The notes: generated by a model not told the origin, from the sequence alone. 64,000 nucleotides of DNA from an uncultured Clostridia bacterium (GCA_947624995.1 CANQMS010000001.1:124001-188000); one strand, 5' to 3'; shown: positions 1 through 9,505, counted from the stretch's first letter. Made by a program: numbers and translations.

Positions 1-47
1 CCCATCACCGTTATGCTCTCGCGGTCGGCTCCTATGCTTTTTTCCAT
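1..47 (-). CDS. Start of an unidentified gene, cut by the window edge
   Basis: An ATG at 47-45 on the minus strand opens a frame that stays open to base 1 and gives MEKSIGADRESITVMG. A GGGAG Shine-Dalgarno-like element lies 10 bases upstream, and the gap to the stop codon of the amylase gene is only 34 bases, as expected for the next gene of the same unit. Sixteen residues are too few to name a family. Confidence 0.4.
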   Translation of the reverse strand, partial: MEKSIGADRESITVM

Positions 48-81
48 TTTTCCAAAACTCCCGAACAAACGGTATAAACGG

Positions 82-2076
82 TCACTGCAAGTCTCCCGCG
101 CTTTCGGCAAAGACGCCGGTGCCCTGTCTTGTTTTCACGAGTGCGCCGGACATGGGCGCTATCATGACATGATTTCCGTACTCGGTCACGCCGCCGGACG
201 CGGTGAGGACCTTTTTCTTCTCGTCGTCAAACTCGAGGACGATAACGTCGTCGGAGCGGTTCGCAGCCGTATATATGACTGTCTCGCCGTCTCCTCTGCC
301 GAACATAAAGAATCCGTCGATGCCGAAGCTGCAAAGGTACAGTTCACCCTTTGCGTAAACGCTGTTTTCGCGGCGGATCTTGCCAAGCTCGCGATAGAAT
401 CCGAGCAGCTCCCTGTTTTCGTTCCCCCACGGGAACGGGAGCCTGTTGAACGGGTCTGAATACCCCTCGACTCCGACCTCGTCCCCGTAGTATATGGACG
501 GGATGCCGGGGATCGTCGCGTTTATCATGTACCCGAGGCGCACGAGCGCGACCCCGCGCTCATATTGCTCGGGCGTCATCCTTTTTACGGCGAGCTCGGA
601 ATTCTTTTTCCCTTCCGGCGGGTCGCCCGCAAGAACGGTGATTATACGCATCGTATCGTGCGTTCCCAATATATTCATGACGGCGTGAACGATCTCGCGC
701 GGGTAGTGCTCCCAAACGATGGAAAGCGAGCGCCTAAGCCCGTCTCCGTCGCGCTGAAGCAAAAACTCTATGAGGGACGCACGGACGGGATAGTTCATCA
801 CGGAGTCGAGCTGATTGCCCGTAAAATAGCGGCGCCGCCTGCCGTACGCGATCTTGCACGACGCGTCCTCCCAGACCTCGCCGATGATCAGCGGCGTCAC
901 ACCGCCGCGCTTCTCTGCCGATCTGTGAGCCCGCTCAGCCAGCGCGTCCACAAATTCGTCCGAGAGCTCGTCGACAACGTCGAGGCGCCAGCCGGAAACG
1001 CCGGATGACGTATACTTGTCAATGATCCCGCCGTCGCCCGAGATATAGTCAATATATGTGCCGTCGCTGCTGTTGACGCGCGGCAGTATTTTTATGCCCC
1101 ACCACGATTCGTATTCGTCCGGGTAATCGTAAAACGAGTACCAGCGGTAGTACTTTGACTTTTTGGAGCGGTAAGCGCCGAGGCTGCCGTATGTCCCCTC
1201 GCGATTGAAATATTTGCTGTCGCTGCCGGTGTGATTGAAAACGCCGTCCAAAATGACCCTGATCCCGCGCTTTTCCGCGGCGCGGAGCAGCGAATCGAGC
1301 GCGCGCTTCCCGCCGAACATCGAATCTACGCGTTCAAAATCTCCCGTATCGTACTTGTGGTTTGAATGAGCTTCGAACACGGGAGAAAGATATATGCATG
1401 TAACTCCGAGAGACGCTATATGATCGAGCTTGTCGCGCACGCCATACAGGTCGCCGCCGAAAAACGTCTCGTTCGCGAGCGGCGCGCCGGGATATTCCGG
1501 ATATTCCGTGATTCCGCCGTTCCAGTCCGCCATCTTCGCGTAGGGCTTGGGCTGCGTCCTTCCGGACGCGGCAAAGCGGTCAACGAAAATGTGATATATT
1601 ATCCCGCCGTACCATTCTTCCGGCGCGGGATATTTTCGGTCGTATACCGTGAGCGCGAAAGCGCCCTCGTCAAATTCGCCTGCCCTGAACTCGGGCAATC
1701 CGTCTCTTCCGGACTGCTTGACGAACATTTTTTCTTCATTTTTTGAGAGAAAGTCGAAGCCGTAATAATAAAGCCCCGTCTCCGCTCCGAACCGGGCGGC
1801 AACGTCTTTCATTTTCAGCGTTACGGCAAAAAGATCGGCTCCGCGGTCGAGCCGGATGCGCGCCATCTCATAGCGGACCGCTTCCCCTCCGGACTCGCGC
1901 CAAATGTACATCGCGACTCCGTGCGGCATGACCGCGCGCGGCAGCCTCAGCTCATAGCGGACCTCGTCGCCGCGGCTGAACGCCCCGTGCGCAGTATAGC
2001 GTTCGCTTTTGCCGTCCTTCACATAGCGCTCAAGCGTGGGGCGCAGATAGGGTGGGAATATATTATATTCGCTCAT
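82..2076 (-). CDS. GH13 alpha-amylase/neopullulanase-type glycosidase
   Basis: This 664-residue protein carries the four GH13 signature regions: DGVFNH (277-282), GWRLDVVDE (362-370, nucleophile Asp366), the acid/base Glu400 in GEVWED, and GTHD (471-474) with the transition-state His-Asp pair. A beta-rich domain of about 150 residues precedes the barrel, as in neopullulanases and cyclomaltodextrinases. There is no signal peptide, so it probably hydrolyses glycogen or maltodextrin inside the cell. It lies downstream of glgP behind a terminator-like hairpin, and no clear promoter of its own is visible, so it may be expressed by read-through. The exact specificity (amylase, pullulanase or cyclodextrinase) cannot be settled from motifs. 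Confidence 0.9.
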   Translation of the reverse strand: MSEYNIFPPYLRPTLERYVKDGKSERYTAHGAFSRGDEVRYELRLPRAVMPHGVAMYIWRESGGEAVRYEMARIRLDRGADLFAVTLKMKDVAARFGAETGLYYYGFDFLSKNEEKMFVKQSGRDGLPEFRAGEFDEGAFALTVYDRKYPAPEEWYGGIIYHIFVDRFAASGRTQPKPYAKMADWNGGITEYPEYPGAPLANETFFGGDLYGVRDKLDHIASLGVTCIYLSPVFEAHSNHKYDTGDFERVDSMFGGKRALDSLLRAAEKRGIRVILDGVFNHTGSDSKYFNREGTYGSLGAYRSKKSKYYRWYSFYDYPDEYESWWGIKILPRVNSSDGTYIDYISGDGGIIDKYTSSGVSGWRLDVVDELSDEFVDALAERAHRSAEKRGGVTPLIIGEVWEDASCKIAYGRRRRYFTGNQLDSVMNYPVRASLIEFLLQRDGDGLRRSLSIVWEHYPREIVHAVMNILGTHDTMRIITVLAGDPPEGKKNSELAVKRMTPEQYERGVALVRLGYMINATIPGIPSIYYGDEVGVEGYSDPFNRLPFPWGNENRELLGFYRELGKIRRENSVYAKGELYLCSFGIDGFFMFGRGDGETVIYTAANRSDDVIVLEFDDEKKKVLTASGGVTEYGNHVMIAPMSGALVKTRQGTGVFAESAGDLQ

Positions 2077-2104
2077 ACTTGATTCTTTGATTCTCTAATA
2101 AAGC

Positions 2105-2133
2105 GGGGGTGTCTTTTATTCAAAGGCACCCCC
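2105..2133 (-). terminator. Terminator after glgP
   Basis: Arms 2105-2116 and 2122-2133 form a 12-pair stem with one G-U pair and a 5-base loop. On the minus strand it is followed by a moderately U-rich GCTTTATTAG. It separates glgP from the amylase gene. Confidence 0.7.
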
Positions 2134-2191
2134 ACATCCTTCCGGGAACAGTAGTATATAAGGGTATACAGAGGCAGGAGCCGAAGAGAAA

Positions 2192-4615
2192 TCAATAGAT
2201 ACTCTTCATGTGCCAGATCTTATCCGCATAATCCTTTATGCTTCGGTCTGCGGAGAAATAGCCTGCTCCGGCGATGTTATATACCGATTTGCGGTACCAC
2301 TCGCCGTGGTTTTTGTAATCGTCAAGCGCGCGCTCGTATGCCGCGATATATGAATCGTAATCGGCAAGGCACATATACGGGTCGGCAACTCCGTGACCGA
2401 GGAGCAGATACTGCATCATGTTCGAGAAAGACTTCCCGTTGAATCCGGTCGTAAGCCTGTCGACCGCTTCTTTCAAGCGGTCATTCGCACGGTAGTACTT
2501 TATCGACTCGTAACCGTTGCGCCACAGCTCATCGACCTCCTGCGTGTGCAGACCGAATATATATATATTGTCGTCGCCCACAGCCTGCGCCATCTCGACG
2601 TTGGCGCCGTCAAGCGTTCCGACGGTCAGGGCGCCGTTTATCATGAACTTCATGCAGCCCGTTCCGCTCGCCTCCTTGCCTGCAAGCGAGATCTGCTCGC
2701 TGATGTCGGACGCGGGCATGAGAATCTCGGCGGCGGAGACCTTGTAGTCCTCGAGGAAGACGACTCTGATGCGGTCGCGCAGACGCGGGTCGGCTTCGAT
2801 ATCGGCGCTGATGTTCCAGATAAGCTCAATGATGCTCTTCGCCATATAATAGCCGGGAGCCGCTTTCCCGCCGAATATGAATGTCTGCGGCGGAAGATCC
2901 GAGTTCGGATTCGACTTGAGCTCGTTATAGAACGTTATTATCTTGAGCACATTCAGAAGCTGGCGCTTGTACTCGTGCATACGCTTTGCCTGAGTATCGA
3001 AAATGCTGTCCGTATCAAGGGAGATGCCGGTGAGCTTCTTGTAATATTCCGCAAAGCGGAGCTTGTTTTCGTGCTTGATCTTTTCAAGCTGAACGTGGAT
3101 CTCGGACTTGTCGGCATAGTCCGCGAAGTCCGAGAGGGCAAGCGAATTGTGCCTGTAATCCGTTCCGATCGTGTCGTCGAGCAGCTTGGCAAGCCCCGGG
3201 TTCGAATAGCAGAGCCAGCGCCTGTGCGCAATGCCGTTCGTGACATTCGTGAACTTCTCGGGCGTATACTTATAGTAGTCGTGGAAGATCGTGTCCTTCA
3301 GGATCTCCGAGTGAAGCGCGGAAACGCCGTTGACCTTGTGCGACGCAACGACGCTGAGGTTCGCCATCCTGACCTGACCGTAGCCGACGATGCTCATGCG
3401 CGAAATGCGACCCCAGTCGCCGGGATATGCCTCCCACAGGTCGGCGCAGAAGCGGCGGTTGATCTCGCATACGATCGTGTATATGCGCGGGAGCTTGATG
3501 CGGAAGAGCTCTTCGCTCCACGTTTCAAGCGCTTCGGGCATGACCGTGTGGTTCGTGTAGGATATCGTCTTCGTTACGACGTTCCACGCGTCCTCCCACG
3601 TGTAGTTGTACTCGTCCATGAGGATCCTCATGAGCTCGGGGACGACGAGAGCCGGGTGCGTGTCGTTGATATGGATTGCCACCTTGTCCGGGAAGTTCGC
3701 GAGCGTTCCGTACATCGACAGATGATCGAGGAAGACGCTCTGGAGCGAGGCGGACACGAGGAAGTACTGCTGAGTCAGGCGGAGGAGCTTTCCTTCCGTA
3801 TGCTCATCCGACGGATAAAGGACCTTGGTGATTATCTCCGCGTTCGTATTCTGCTGCATCGCGCGGATGTAGTCGCCCTGCGAGAAGAGGTTCATGTTGA
3901 ACGTCTGGTTCATTCCTCTTGCACGCCAGAGCCGCAGCGTGTTGACGGCGCGGCTGTCTGCGCCCGAGATCATGAGGTCGTACGGGACTGCCTGGACCTC
4001 GGTATAATTTTCGAGGACGGAATCGCAGTGACCGTCATGCCATGTCTCGTTGACGTGCCCGTCAAACTTGACCGTGATGTGTTTGTCCGTGCGCGGGACG
4101 AGCCAGCATTCGCCCTCGGGCAGCCATACGTCTGGAAGCTCGATCTGCTGACCCTCGACGATCTTCTGCTTGAAAAGACCGTACTCGTAGCAGAGCGAGT
4201 ACCCATTCGCACAGTAGCCGAGAGATGAGAGCGAGTCCATGAAGCATGCGGCAAGCCTGCCGAGACCGCCGTTTCCGAGAGAGGGATCGGGTTCGAGCTC
4301 GTACAGCTCGTCAAGGGATACGCCTATATCAGAGAGCGCTTTTTTGTACGAATCCGTAAGACCGAGATTGCAGAGGTTGTTCTTGAGCTGACGACCGAGC
4401 AAAAATTCCATGCAGAGATAGACGATCCGTTTTCCGCGGACCTTCTTTATGTCCTTCTTGTACTCGGCGCGCATTGAGGTGAGTCTGTCCTTCACCGTCA
4501 TGACCGTTGCCTTGTAGATCTGATCCTTTGTAGCCGTCTCTGCCGTTGTGTTGAAGTACTGTGACAGCTTGCGCTCCAGTTCTTCTCTGATAATGCGTGG
4601 GGACTGTGTGTTCAT
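2192..4615 (-). CDS. glgP: Glycogen/alpha-glucan phosphorylase
   Basis: GlgP releases glucose-1-phosphate from the non-reducing ends of glycogen using phosphate and pyridoxal phosphate. The 807-residue length is typical. Family motifs visible are PSLGNGGLGRLAACF near residue 110, KRMHEYKRQLLN, FGGKAAPGYYMAK and the cofactor segment EASGTGCMKF with the PLP lysine at about 656. The usual Asn in GTGNMKF is Cys here (residue 654). An AAGGAA element lies 12 bases before the ATG. It follows glgA after 33 bases and most likely shares its transcript. Confidence 0.97.
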   Translation of the reverse strand: MNTQSPRIIREELERKLSQYFNTTAETATKDQIYKATVMTVKDRLTSMRAEYKKDIKKVRGKRIVYLCMEFLLGRQLKNNLCNLGLTDSYKKALSDIGVSLDELYELEPDPSLGNGGLGRLAACFMDSLSSLGYCANGYSLCYEYGLFKQKIVEGQQIELPDVWLPEGECWLVPRTDKHITVKFDGHVNETWHDGHCDSVLENYTEVQAVPYDLMISGADSRAVNTLRLWRARGMNQTFNMNLFSQGDYIRAMQQNTNAEIITKVLYPSDEHTEGKLLRLTQQYFLVSASLQSVFLDHLSMYGTLANFPDKVAIHINDTHPALVVPELMRILMDEYNYTWEDAWNVVTKTISYTNHTVMPEALETWSEELFRIKLPRIYTIVCEINRRFCADLWEAYPGDWGRISRMSIVGYGQVRMANLSVVASHKVNGVSALHSEILKDTIFHDYYKYTPEKFTNVTNGIAHRRWLCYSNPGLAKLLDDTIGTDYRHNSLALSDFADYADKSEIHVQLEKIKHENKLRFAEYYKKLTGISLDTDSIFDTQAKRMHEYKRQLLNVLKIITFYNELKSNPNSDLPPQTFIFGGKAAPGYYMAKSIIELIWNISADIEADPRLRDRIRVVFLEDYKVSAAEILMPASDISEQISLAGKEASGTGCMKFMINGALTVGTLDGANVEMAQAVGDDNIYIFGLHTQEVDELWRNGYESIKYYRANDRLKEAVDRLTTGFNGKSFSNMMQYLLLGHGVADPYMCLADYDSYIAAYERALDDYKNHGEWYRKSVYNIAGAGYFSADRSIKDYADKIWHMKSIY

Positions 4616-4648
4616 GTCGGGGTATTGTTCCTTTTGTTTAATATGTAT

Positions 4649-6073
4649 TTATAGTTTCTCGTAGAGAGACATATAACCTGCGGCTGACGCGCGCCATGAG
4701 AAATCGCACTTCATCGCGCGGCGCATGAGCGAGATCCAGCGCTTCTTGTCGCGGTAGATGCTCGTCGCATAGCGGAGCGTATAAAGCATGTCGTGCGCGT
4801 TGTAATTCGTGAACGTAAAGCCGTTGCCCTCGTTCGTGTATTCGTTGTACGGCTTGATCGTGTCGTAAAGACCGCCCGTCTCACGGACGATCGGCACGGC
4901 GCCGTATCGGGATGCGATCATCTGTGAAAGCCCGCAAGGCTCGCTCTGCGACGGCATGAGGAACATATCCGCGCCTGCATAGATGCGGCGGGAGAGGTCC
5001 TTGTTGAATTGCAGGAGCGTGACGACCTTGTCAGGGTAGCGGCGAGCGAGGTAAGCAAAATAGCTCTCGTACTCCTGATCCCCCGTTCCGAGCAGGACAA
5101 ACTGCACGTTGTCATAGAGATATTCCTCGATGACGCGGCGCACGAGATCGAGCCCCTTGTGCTTGACAAGGCGCGTTATCATGGCGACAACGGGAACATC
5201 GGGAGCAACGGGAAGCCCCAGCTCCTCCTGAAGCGCCGCCTTGCAGACGCGCTTGCCGGAATATGCCTTCGCGCTGAAATTCTTCGGGATCACGCGATCC
5301 GTTTCCGGATCGTATAAAGACGTATCAATCCCGTTTATTATGCCGGACAGCTTGTCGCGGTAGAGGCGGAGCACATGATAGAGCCCGTGGGAATAAAACT
5401 CGCTCTGAATCTCCTCGGCGTATTTCGGGGAAACTGTCGTGACTGCGTTTGCGCAGACGATGGCGCCCTTTGTCAGGTTGATGTCGCCGTCGTATTCGAC
5501 GATGCCGCGGACTGTCGACGGGAGACCGAAGACGTCCCCGAGTATCTCGGTGCCGAAAACGCCCTGATATTCGATATTGTGTATCGTATAAACGGCTTTG
5601 ACGCGGCGGTAGCGCTCGTCTCCGTTATAGAGCGTGCGCAGGTAAAGAACGGATGACGCCGCCTGCCAGTCGTTGGCGTGCAGGACATCCGGGAAGAAAT
5701 CGAGGCACCCCATCAGGTCGAGCACGGCTCTGCCGAAGAATGCAAATCTCTCTCCGTCGTCATAGCTGCCGTAAAGGGACGGACGCTTGAAATAATACTC
5801 ATTGTCTATGAAGTAGAAAACGACGCCCTGGTATTCCGACTCGAATATGCCGCAATACTGGTCGCGCCACGCAAGCTTTACGGACGTCTCGTAAACAAGG
5901 CGCATCTTTGCCCTTGTTTCCGGACCGATCGAACCGTAAAGCGGGATAACGACACGGATATCGCTGTCCGGGTAAAGCGACTTGAGCGCCGCCGGAAGCG
6001 AACCTAAAACATCACCGAGCCCGCCCGTCGCTGCAAACGGAACGGCTTCCGAACCTGCGAATAATACTTTCAT
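4649..6073 (-). CDS. glgA: Glycogen synthase (ADP-glucose, GT5)
   Basis: GlgA extends linear alpha-1,4-glucan using ADP-glucose made by GlgC. The 474-residue protein has the GT5 features: the N-terminal glycine loop FAATGGLGDV (residues 13-22), HANDWQ, YTIHNIEYQG and the C-terminal donor site SEPCGLSQ. The lysine of the classic KTGGL loop is Ala15 here. The ATG is preceded by a strong AGGGAGGA. A promoter lies about 80 bases upstream, behind a terminator that follows glgD, so glgA-glgP appears to be a separate transcription unit. Confidence 0.96.
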   Translation of the reverse strand: MKVLFAGSEAVPFAATGGLGDVLGSLPAALKSLYPDSDIRVVIPLYGSIGPETRAKMRLVYETSVKLAWRDQYCGIFESEYQGVVFYFIDNEYYFKRPSLYGSYDDGERFAFFGRAVLDLMGCLDFFPDVLHANDWQAASSVLYLRTLYNGDERYRRVKAVYTIHNIEYQGVFGTEILGDVFGLPSTVRGIVEYDGDINLTKGAIVCANAVTTVSPKYAEEIQSEFYSHGLYHVLRLYRDKLSGIINGIDTSLYDPETDRVIPKNFSAKAYSGKRVCKAALQEELGLPVAPDVPVVAMITRLVKHKGLDLVRRVIEEYLYDNVQFVLLGTGDQEYESYFAYLARRYPDKVVTLLQFNKDLSRRIYAGADMFLMPSQSEPCGLSQMIASRYGAVPIVRETGGLYDTIKPYNEYTNEGNGFTFTNYNAHDMLYTLRYATSIYRDKKRWISLMRRAMKCDFSWRASAAGYMSLYEKL

Positions 6074-6152
6074 CTCTGGATCCTCCCTTTTTTATTGTCC
6101 GGCGACGCTGACATCTGTATTATGTTTGACTGCCGACGGTCACCGACTTAAT

Positions 6153-6181
6153 AGTATACCACATTTTCTTTCGGATTGCAA
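6153..6181 (-). promoter_or_regulatory. Promoter for glgA-glgP
   Basis: On the minus strand TTGCAA (6176-6181) and TATACT (6153-6158) are spaced by 17 bases, with TGTGG just before the -10 (an extended -10). It sits between the terminator after glgD and the glgA start. Confidence 0.75.
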
Positions 6182-6207
6182 CAATAATTTGCCGATAAAA
6201 AGCGGAT

Positions 6208-6246
6208 CGCTCCTCGACCGCCGCCATAAGGCGGCAGCCGGGAGCG
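6208..6246 (-). terminator. Hairpin terminator after glgD
   Basis: The outer stem CGCTCC/GGAGCG (6208-6213 and 6241-6246) and inner stem GCCGCC/GGCGGC (6220-6225 and 6230-6235) form a stable hairpin. On the minus strand the run CTTTTTATC follows five bases later. It should stop or attenuate transcription between glgD and glgA. Confidence 0.7.
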
Positions 6247-6260
6247 TTTACCCCGTTTTG

Positions 6261-7394
6261 TCAGATCATTCTTCCCTTTGCGACATATATCGGCATAGAA
6301 CGTGCGCCGGAAAGCGCCACGCCGTCGCGGATGACGACGTCCTTGTCGGTCAGGACGTAATTCAGCGAAACGTTGTCGCCTGTAAACGTGTCCTGGAAAA
6401 TGATCGAGTTCTTTATGACCGACTTCTTGCCGACCTTGACACCGCGGAAGAGAATGCTGTTCTCAACGTGTCCCTCGATCACGCAGCCGTCCGCGATCAG
6501 CGAATTTCTGACGACGGCGCCGTCGTTGTATTTCGCGGGAGCGGAGTTGCGGACCTTCGTATATATCGGTCTGTTCTTCGTCTCGAAGAGCTCTTCCCTG
6601 ACCTTTTCGTCGTGGATCAGTTCAAGGGAATGCTTGAAATATTCCTCCATAGAGGATATGACCGCAAAATATCCGTTATATCTGTACACTCTGAAGTTTG
6701 CGTGCCCGATATTCCTGCCGATTATGTCGCGGTTCATGCTGACATAGTTGTGCGCGATGGCGTCGAGCACCATCGTTTTCAAGTATCTGCTGCTCATCAC
6801 GAGGATGTTCAGCGAAACGTCCGCCTCGCCGGAAAAATCGGTCGGATACGACATTATGTCCGTTATTTCGCCCGACTCGTTCGACGAAAACATCGTTGAC
6901 ATTCTCGCCTGCTCCGGCGTCAGATTGACGTGCTTGACGGCGATAGTCATGTCCGCGTCGTTTTTGATATGATCGTTGATTATATCGTTCAAGTCGATAT
7001 TGCATATGACGTCGCAGTCGGTCATGACGATATAGTCGTCCGTTATATGGTTGATCGCGTCGTTTATGCTTTTGAGCGCTTCAAGACGCGTCTCATAGAG
7101 CGCGTTGCGGTTGTTGGCAAACGCGGAGATGAACGGCGGGAGGATCTTTATACCGCCGCGCGTACGCGCGAGGTCCCAGTCCTTGCCGCTGCCGAGATGG
7201 TCCATCAGCGAGTGATAGTTGTAGTGCGTTATAATGTTGACGTTCGTTATGCCGGAATTGACCATGTTTGAAAGCGCGAAATCTATAAGCCTGTACCTGC
7301 ACCCGAACGGAACGGACGCGAGCGTACGCATCCTTGTCAGCTCCGAAATATTGGAGTCATGTATATTCGAAAAAATTATACCTGCCGCTGACAT
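6261..7394 (-). CDS. glgD: Glucose-1-phosphate adenylyltransferase subunit GlgD
   Basis: GlgD is the regulatory partner of GlgC in Bacillota ADP-glucose pyrophosphorylase. The 377-residue sequence has the GlgD-type start (MSAAGIIFSNIHDSNISELT) in place of the catalytic GGxGxRL loop, then FGCRYRLIDFALSN, and a C-terminal left-handed beta-helix with hexapeptide-like repeats from about residue 290. It begins 44 bases after glgC, with AAGGAG and AGGAAA elements upstream of the ATG. In characterised systems it lacks good activity alone and stimulates GlgC; that role is inferred here. Confidence 0.95.
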   Translation of the reverse strand: MSAAGIIFSNIHDSNISELTRMRTLASVPFGCRYRLIDFALSNMVNSGITNVNIITHYNYHSLMDHLGSGKDWDLARTRGGIKILPPFISAFANNRNALYETRLEALKSINDAINHITDDYIVMTDCDVICNIDLNDIINDHIKNDADMTIAVKHVNLTPEQARMSTMFSSNESGEITDIMSYPTDFSGEADVSLNILVMSSRYLKTMVLDAIAHNYVSMNRDIIGRNIGHANFRVYRYNGYFAVISSMEEYFKHSLELIHDEKVREELFETKNRPIYTKVRNSAPAKYNDGAVVRNSLIADGCVIEGHVENSILFRGVKVGKKSVIKNSIIFQDTFTGDNVSLNYVLTDKDVVIRDGVALSGARSMPIYVAKGRMI

Positions 7395-7438
7395 GTCTTT
7401 TTTTCCTTTCCTGCTCCTTTACTTTTTTCTCGCTGTTA

Positions 7439-8632
7439 TCACTGCCTGTCGGCGGCGTTCAGCATCGTCCCGTCCGGAACGATCGTTTCGGGTTCGAGCT
7501 CAAGCCCCGGGGAAAGAAGCGTTATTCCCGAAGCCGCGTCCTTCGGCTTTCCTATCGAGCTTCCGGCTCCGATCACGGTACCGCTCCCGACTATGCAGTA
7601 ATTTACGTTCGCCCCGCTGCCTATCCTCGCCTCGCTCATGATAACCGAATCGCGGACATACGCGCCTTCTTCGACGACAACACCGTTTGACAGCACACAG
7701 TTTTCGACGACGCCGTAGATCTTGCACCCTTCCGTGACGATCGAATTCGTTATCTCGGCGTGCTCGCCGACGAAATGCGGAGGCTCGGCGTTGTTTCTCG
7801 AATAGATCCTCCAGTCGCGGTCGTGCAGTACGAACTTCGGCTCCGAGCCGAGCAGGTCCATATTTGCCTCCCAGAGAGACGTGAGCGTCCCGACGTCCTT
7901 CCAGTATCCGCGGAACGGGAACGTGAACATACGGCACCCGTCGTTCAGCATCGCCGGGATGATGTCCTTGCCGAAATCGTTCGATGACGACGGGTTGTTT
8001 TCGTCGCGGCGCAGATAATCGGCGAGGATCTTGCGGTTGAATATGTATATACCCATCGACGCCTTTGTGCTCTTCGGGTGCTTCGGCTTTTCCTCGAACT
8101 CGTATATCCTGCCGTCCTCATCGGTGTTCATGATGCCGAAGCGGGACGCCTCGGAGAGCGGCACCTCAAGCACCGCTATCGTCGCGTCCGCGTTCGAACG
8201 CTTATGCGCCGTCAGCATCTCGTCGTAATCCATCTTATAGATGTGGTCGCCCGAGAGGATAAGGACATAGTCGGGATCGTAGCGCTCGATGAACGCGAGG
8301 TTCTGATAGATAGCGTTCGCGGTGCCGCGGTACCAGTCCGACGATTTCTTGCCCTGATACGGCGGGAGGACCATCACGCCGCCCGTGTTGCGGTCGAGGT
8401 CCCACGGCTGACCGTTGCCGATATACTCGTTCAGGACGAGCGGTTGATACTGTGTGAGCACGCCGACCGTGTCTATGCCGGAGTTCACGCAGTTTGACAT
8501 CGGAAAGTCGATTATCCTGTATTTGCCGCCGAACTCGACTGCCGGCTTTGCGGTCGTCTCCGTCAGGCTGTAAAGTCTGCTGCCCTGACCGCCCGCGAGC
8601 AGCATTGCAACGCATTCCTTCTTTTTGTACAT
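7439..8632 (-). CDS. glgC: Glucose-1-phosphate adenylyltransferase
   Basis: GlgC makes ADP-glucose from ATP and glucose-1-phosphate, the committed step of glycogen synthesis. The 397-residue protein has the nucleotide loop [14 protein letters not shown] (11-24), [16 protein letters not shown] (29-44), the [12 protein letters not shown] signature and the [11 protein letters not shown] metal/sugar site, followed by a beta-helix domain. The start is fixed by TAGGAGGA four bases before the ATG. It is catalytic, unlike neighbouring GlgD, and the two likely form the hetero-oligomer. Confidence 0.97.
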   Translation of the reverse strand: MYKKKECVAMLLAGGQGSRLYSLTETTAKPAVEFGGKYRIIDFPMSNCVNSGIDTVGVLTQYQPLVLNEYIGNGQPWDLDRNTGGVMVLPPYQGKKSSDWYRGTANAIYQNLAFIERYDPDYVLILSGDHIYKMDYDEMLTAHKRSNADATIAVLEVPLSEASRFGIMNTDEDGRIYEFEEKPKHPKSTKASMGIYIFNRKILADYLRRDENNPSSSNDFGKDIIPAMLNDGCRMFTFPFRGYWKDVGTLTSLWEANMDLLGSEPKFVLHDRDWRIYSRNNAEPPHFVGEHAEITNSIVTEGCKIYGVVENCVLSNGVVVEEGAYVRDSVIMSEARIGSGANVNYCIVGSGTVIGAGSSIGKPKDAASGITLLSPGLELEPETIVPDGTMLNAADRQ

Positions 8633-8669
8633 AATTCCTCCTAATATCAGGTCTTATCGTATTTGTACG

Positions 8670-8692
8670 CACCCGCGGCACGCCGCCGGGTG
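8670..8692 (-). other. Intercistronic hairpin before glgC
   Basis: CACCCGCGGC (8670-8679) pairs with GCCGCCGGGTG (8682-8692) with one bulged base. No U-run follows, so it looks like a stability or processing element in the glgB-DUF1287-glgC message rather than a terminator. Confidence 0.45.
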
Positions 8693-8706
8693 GTATATTT
8701 TAAGTT

Positions 8707-9462
8707 TCAGGTTTGTCCGTTCAAAAGAGCGTCGTCCGCACCGTCCCAGTCGAAAAGAACATCATTGTCAACCAGAGACGCGTCAAACCTGTAATGTGCC
8801 GCCACGGTCATCGAACCGTTCACGAGGAAATTTTCCTCACGGTCGCGCTGCCCGCCATTGTGGATTATATATGCGTGACCGAATACATCCCGTTTATCCG
8901 AAACGATGCCTATATGCCTGCTTTCCCCGAAAATCACGATGTCACCGGGCTGCCAGTCTTCTGTTTTTTCGATATCCGTCGTCAGCGGTACCGCATGCCT
9001 GTCAAAGAACACGCGCAGATTGCGGACACGGCGAAAATCTATCCTATCGTTGTGCTCGGAAACTCCCGGATAAGCTTTTGGGTCTGACGCTATGTCCGCA
9101 TCGACCATTTTCATAAGAGAATATCCGGCATTTCTGAATGCGCGCCACACTACATCGGTGCAGACGCCTATATCGTCCGGCGGATATCCGTTATCCCAGT
9201 ACCTTCCGTCATAAGTCGGATGGTTCACCGCATCTCTGCGCGCTCCCGACAAAAAATCACCGTAATCGTCAATTCCGTTTTTATTTCGGTCGACAGGGCT
9301 CCGAACAGTTGTTATCCCGAAGTGCTCGGCTGTATATGTCTTGACCGCGAGCGCGTAATATACGAGCGTTGTCAGAAGGATCGCTGCGGCGGCAAGCATA
9401 GCGGCAAGCGCGGCACGCTTTCTTTTTTTTGACTTTGCAGATGTCTCCGGCGCTCCCGTCAT
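8707..9462 (-). CDS. DUF1287 putative cysteine peptidase/amidase, membrane-anchored
   Basis: This 251-residue protein has one N-terminal hydrophobic segment (about residues 18-41) after a basic start, so the rest is probably outside the membrane. The body matches the DUF1287 pattern: GVCTDVVWRAF with a candidate catalytic Cys, the IDFRRVRNLRVFF block, a WQPGDIVIF segment and HIGIVSD with a candidate His, the layout of NlpC/P60-like hydrolases. I chose the ATG at 9462 because GGGAGGTG sits seven bases before it; an in-frame GTG at 9471 overlaps that Shine-Dalgarno site. It lies inside the glycogen operon between glgB and glgC with no obvious metabolic link. Confidence 0.8.
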   Translation of the reverse strand: MTGAPETSAKSKKRKRAALAAMLAAAAILLTTLVYYALAVKTYTAEHFGITTVRSPVDRNKNGIDDYGDFLSGARRDAVNHPTYDGRYWDNGYPPDDIGVCTDVVWRAFRNAGYSLMKMVDADIASDPKAYPGVSEHNDRIDFRRVRNLRVFFDRHAVPLTTDIEKTEDWQPGDIVIFGESRHIGIVSDKRDVFGHAYIIHNGGQRDREENFLVNGSMTVAAHYRFDASLVDNDVLFDWDGADDALLNGQT

Positions 9463-9505
9463 CCGCCGCACCTCCCGTCACAGAACCGGATATCTATCGG
9501 TAATA

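Noticed and set aside
2393..4228. Long plus-strand open frame (611 codons) opposite glgP
   Set aside because: It is antisense to a clear glgP, has no Shine-Dalgarno site or family motifs, and is explained by the GC-rich third codon positions of the real gene.
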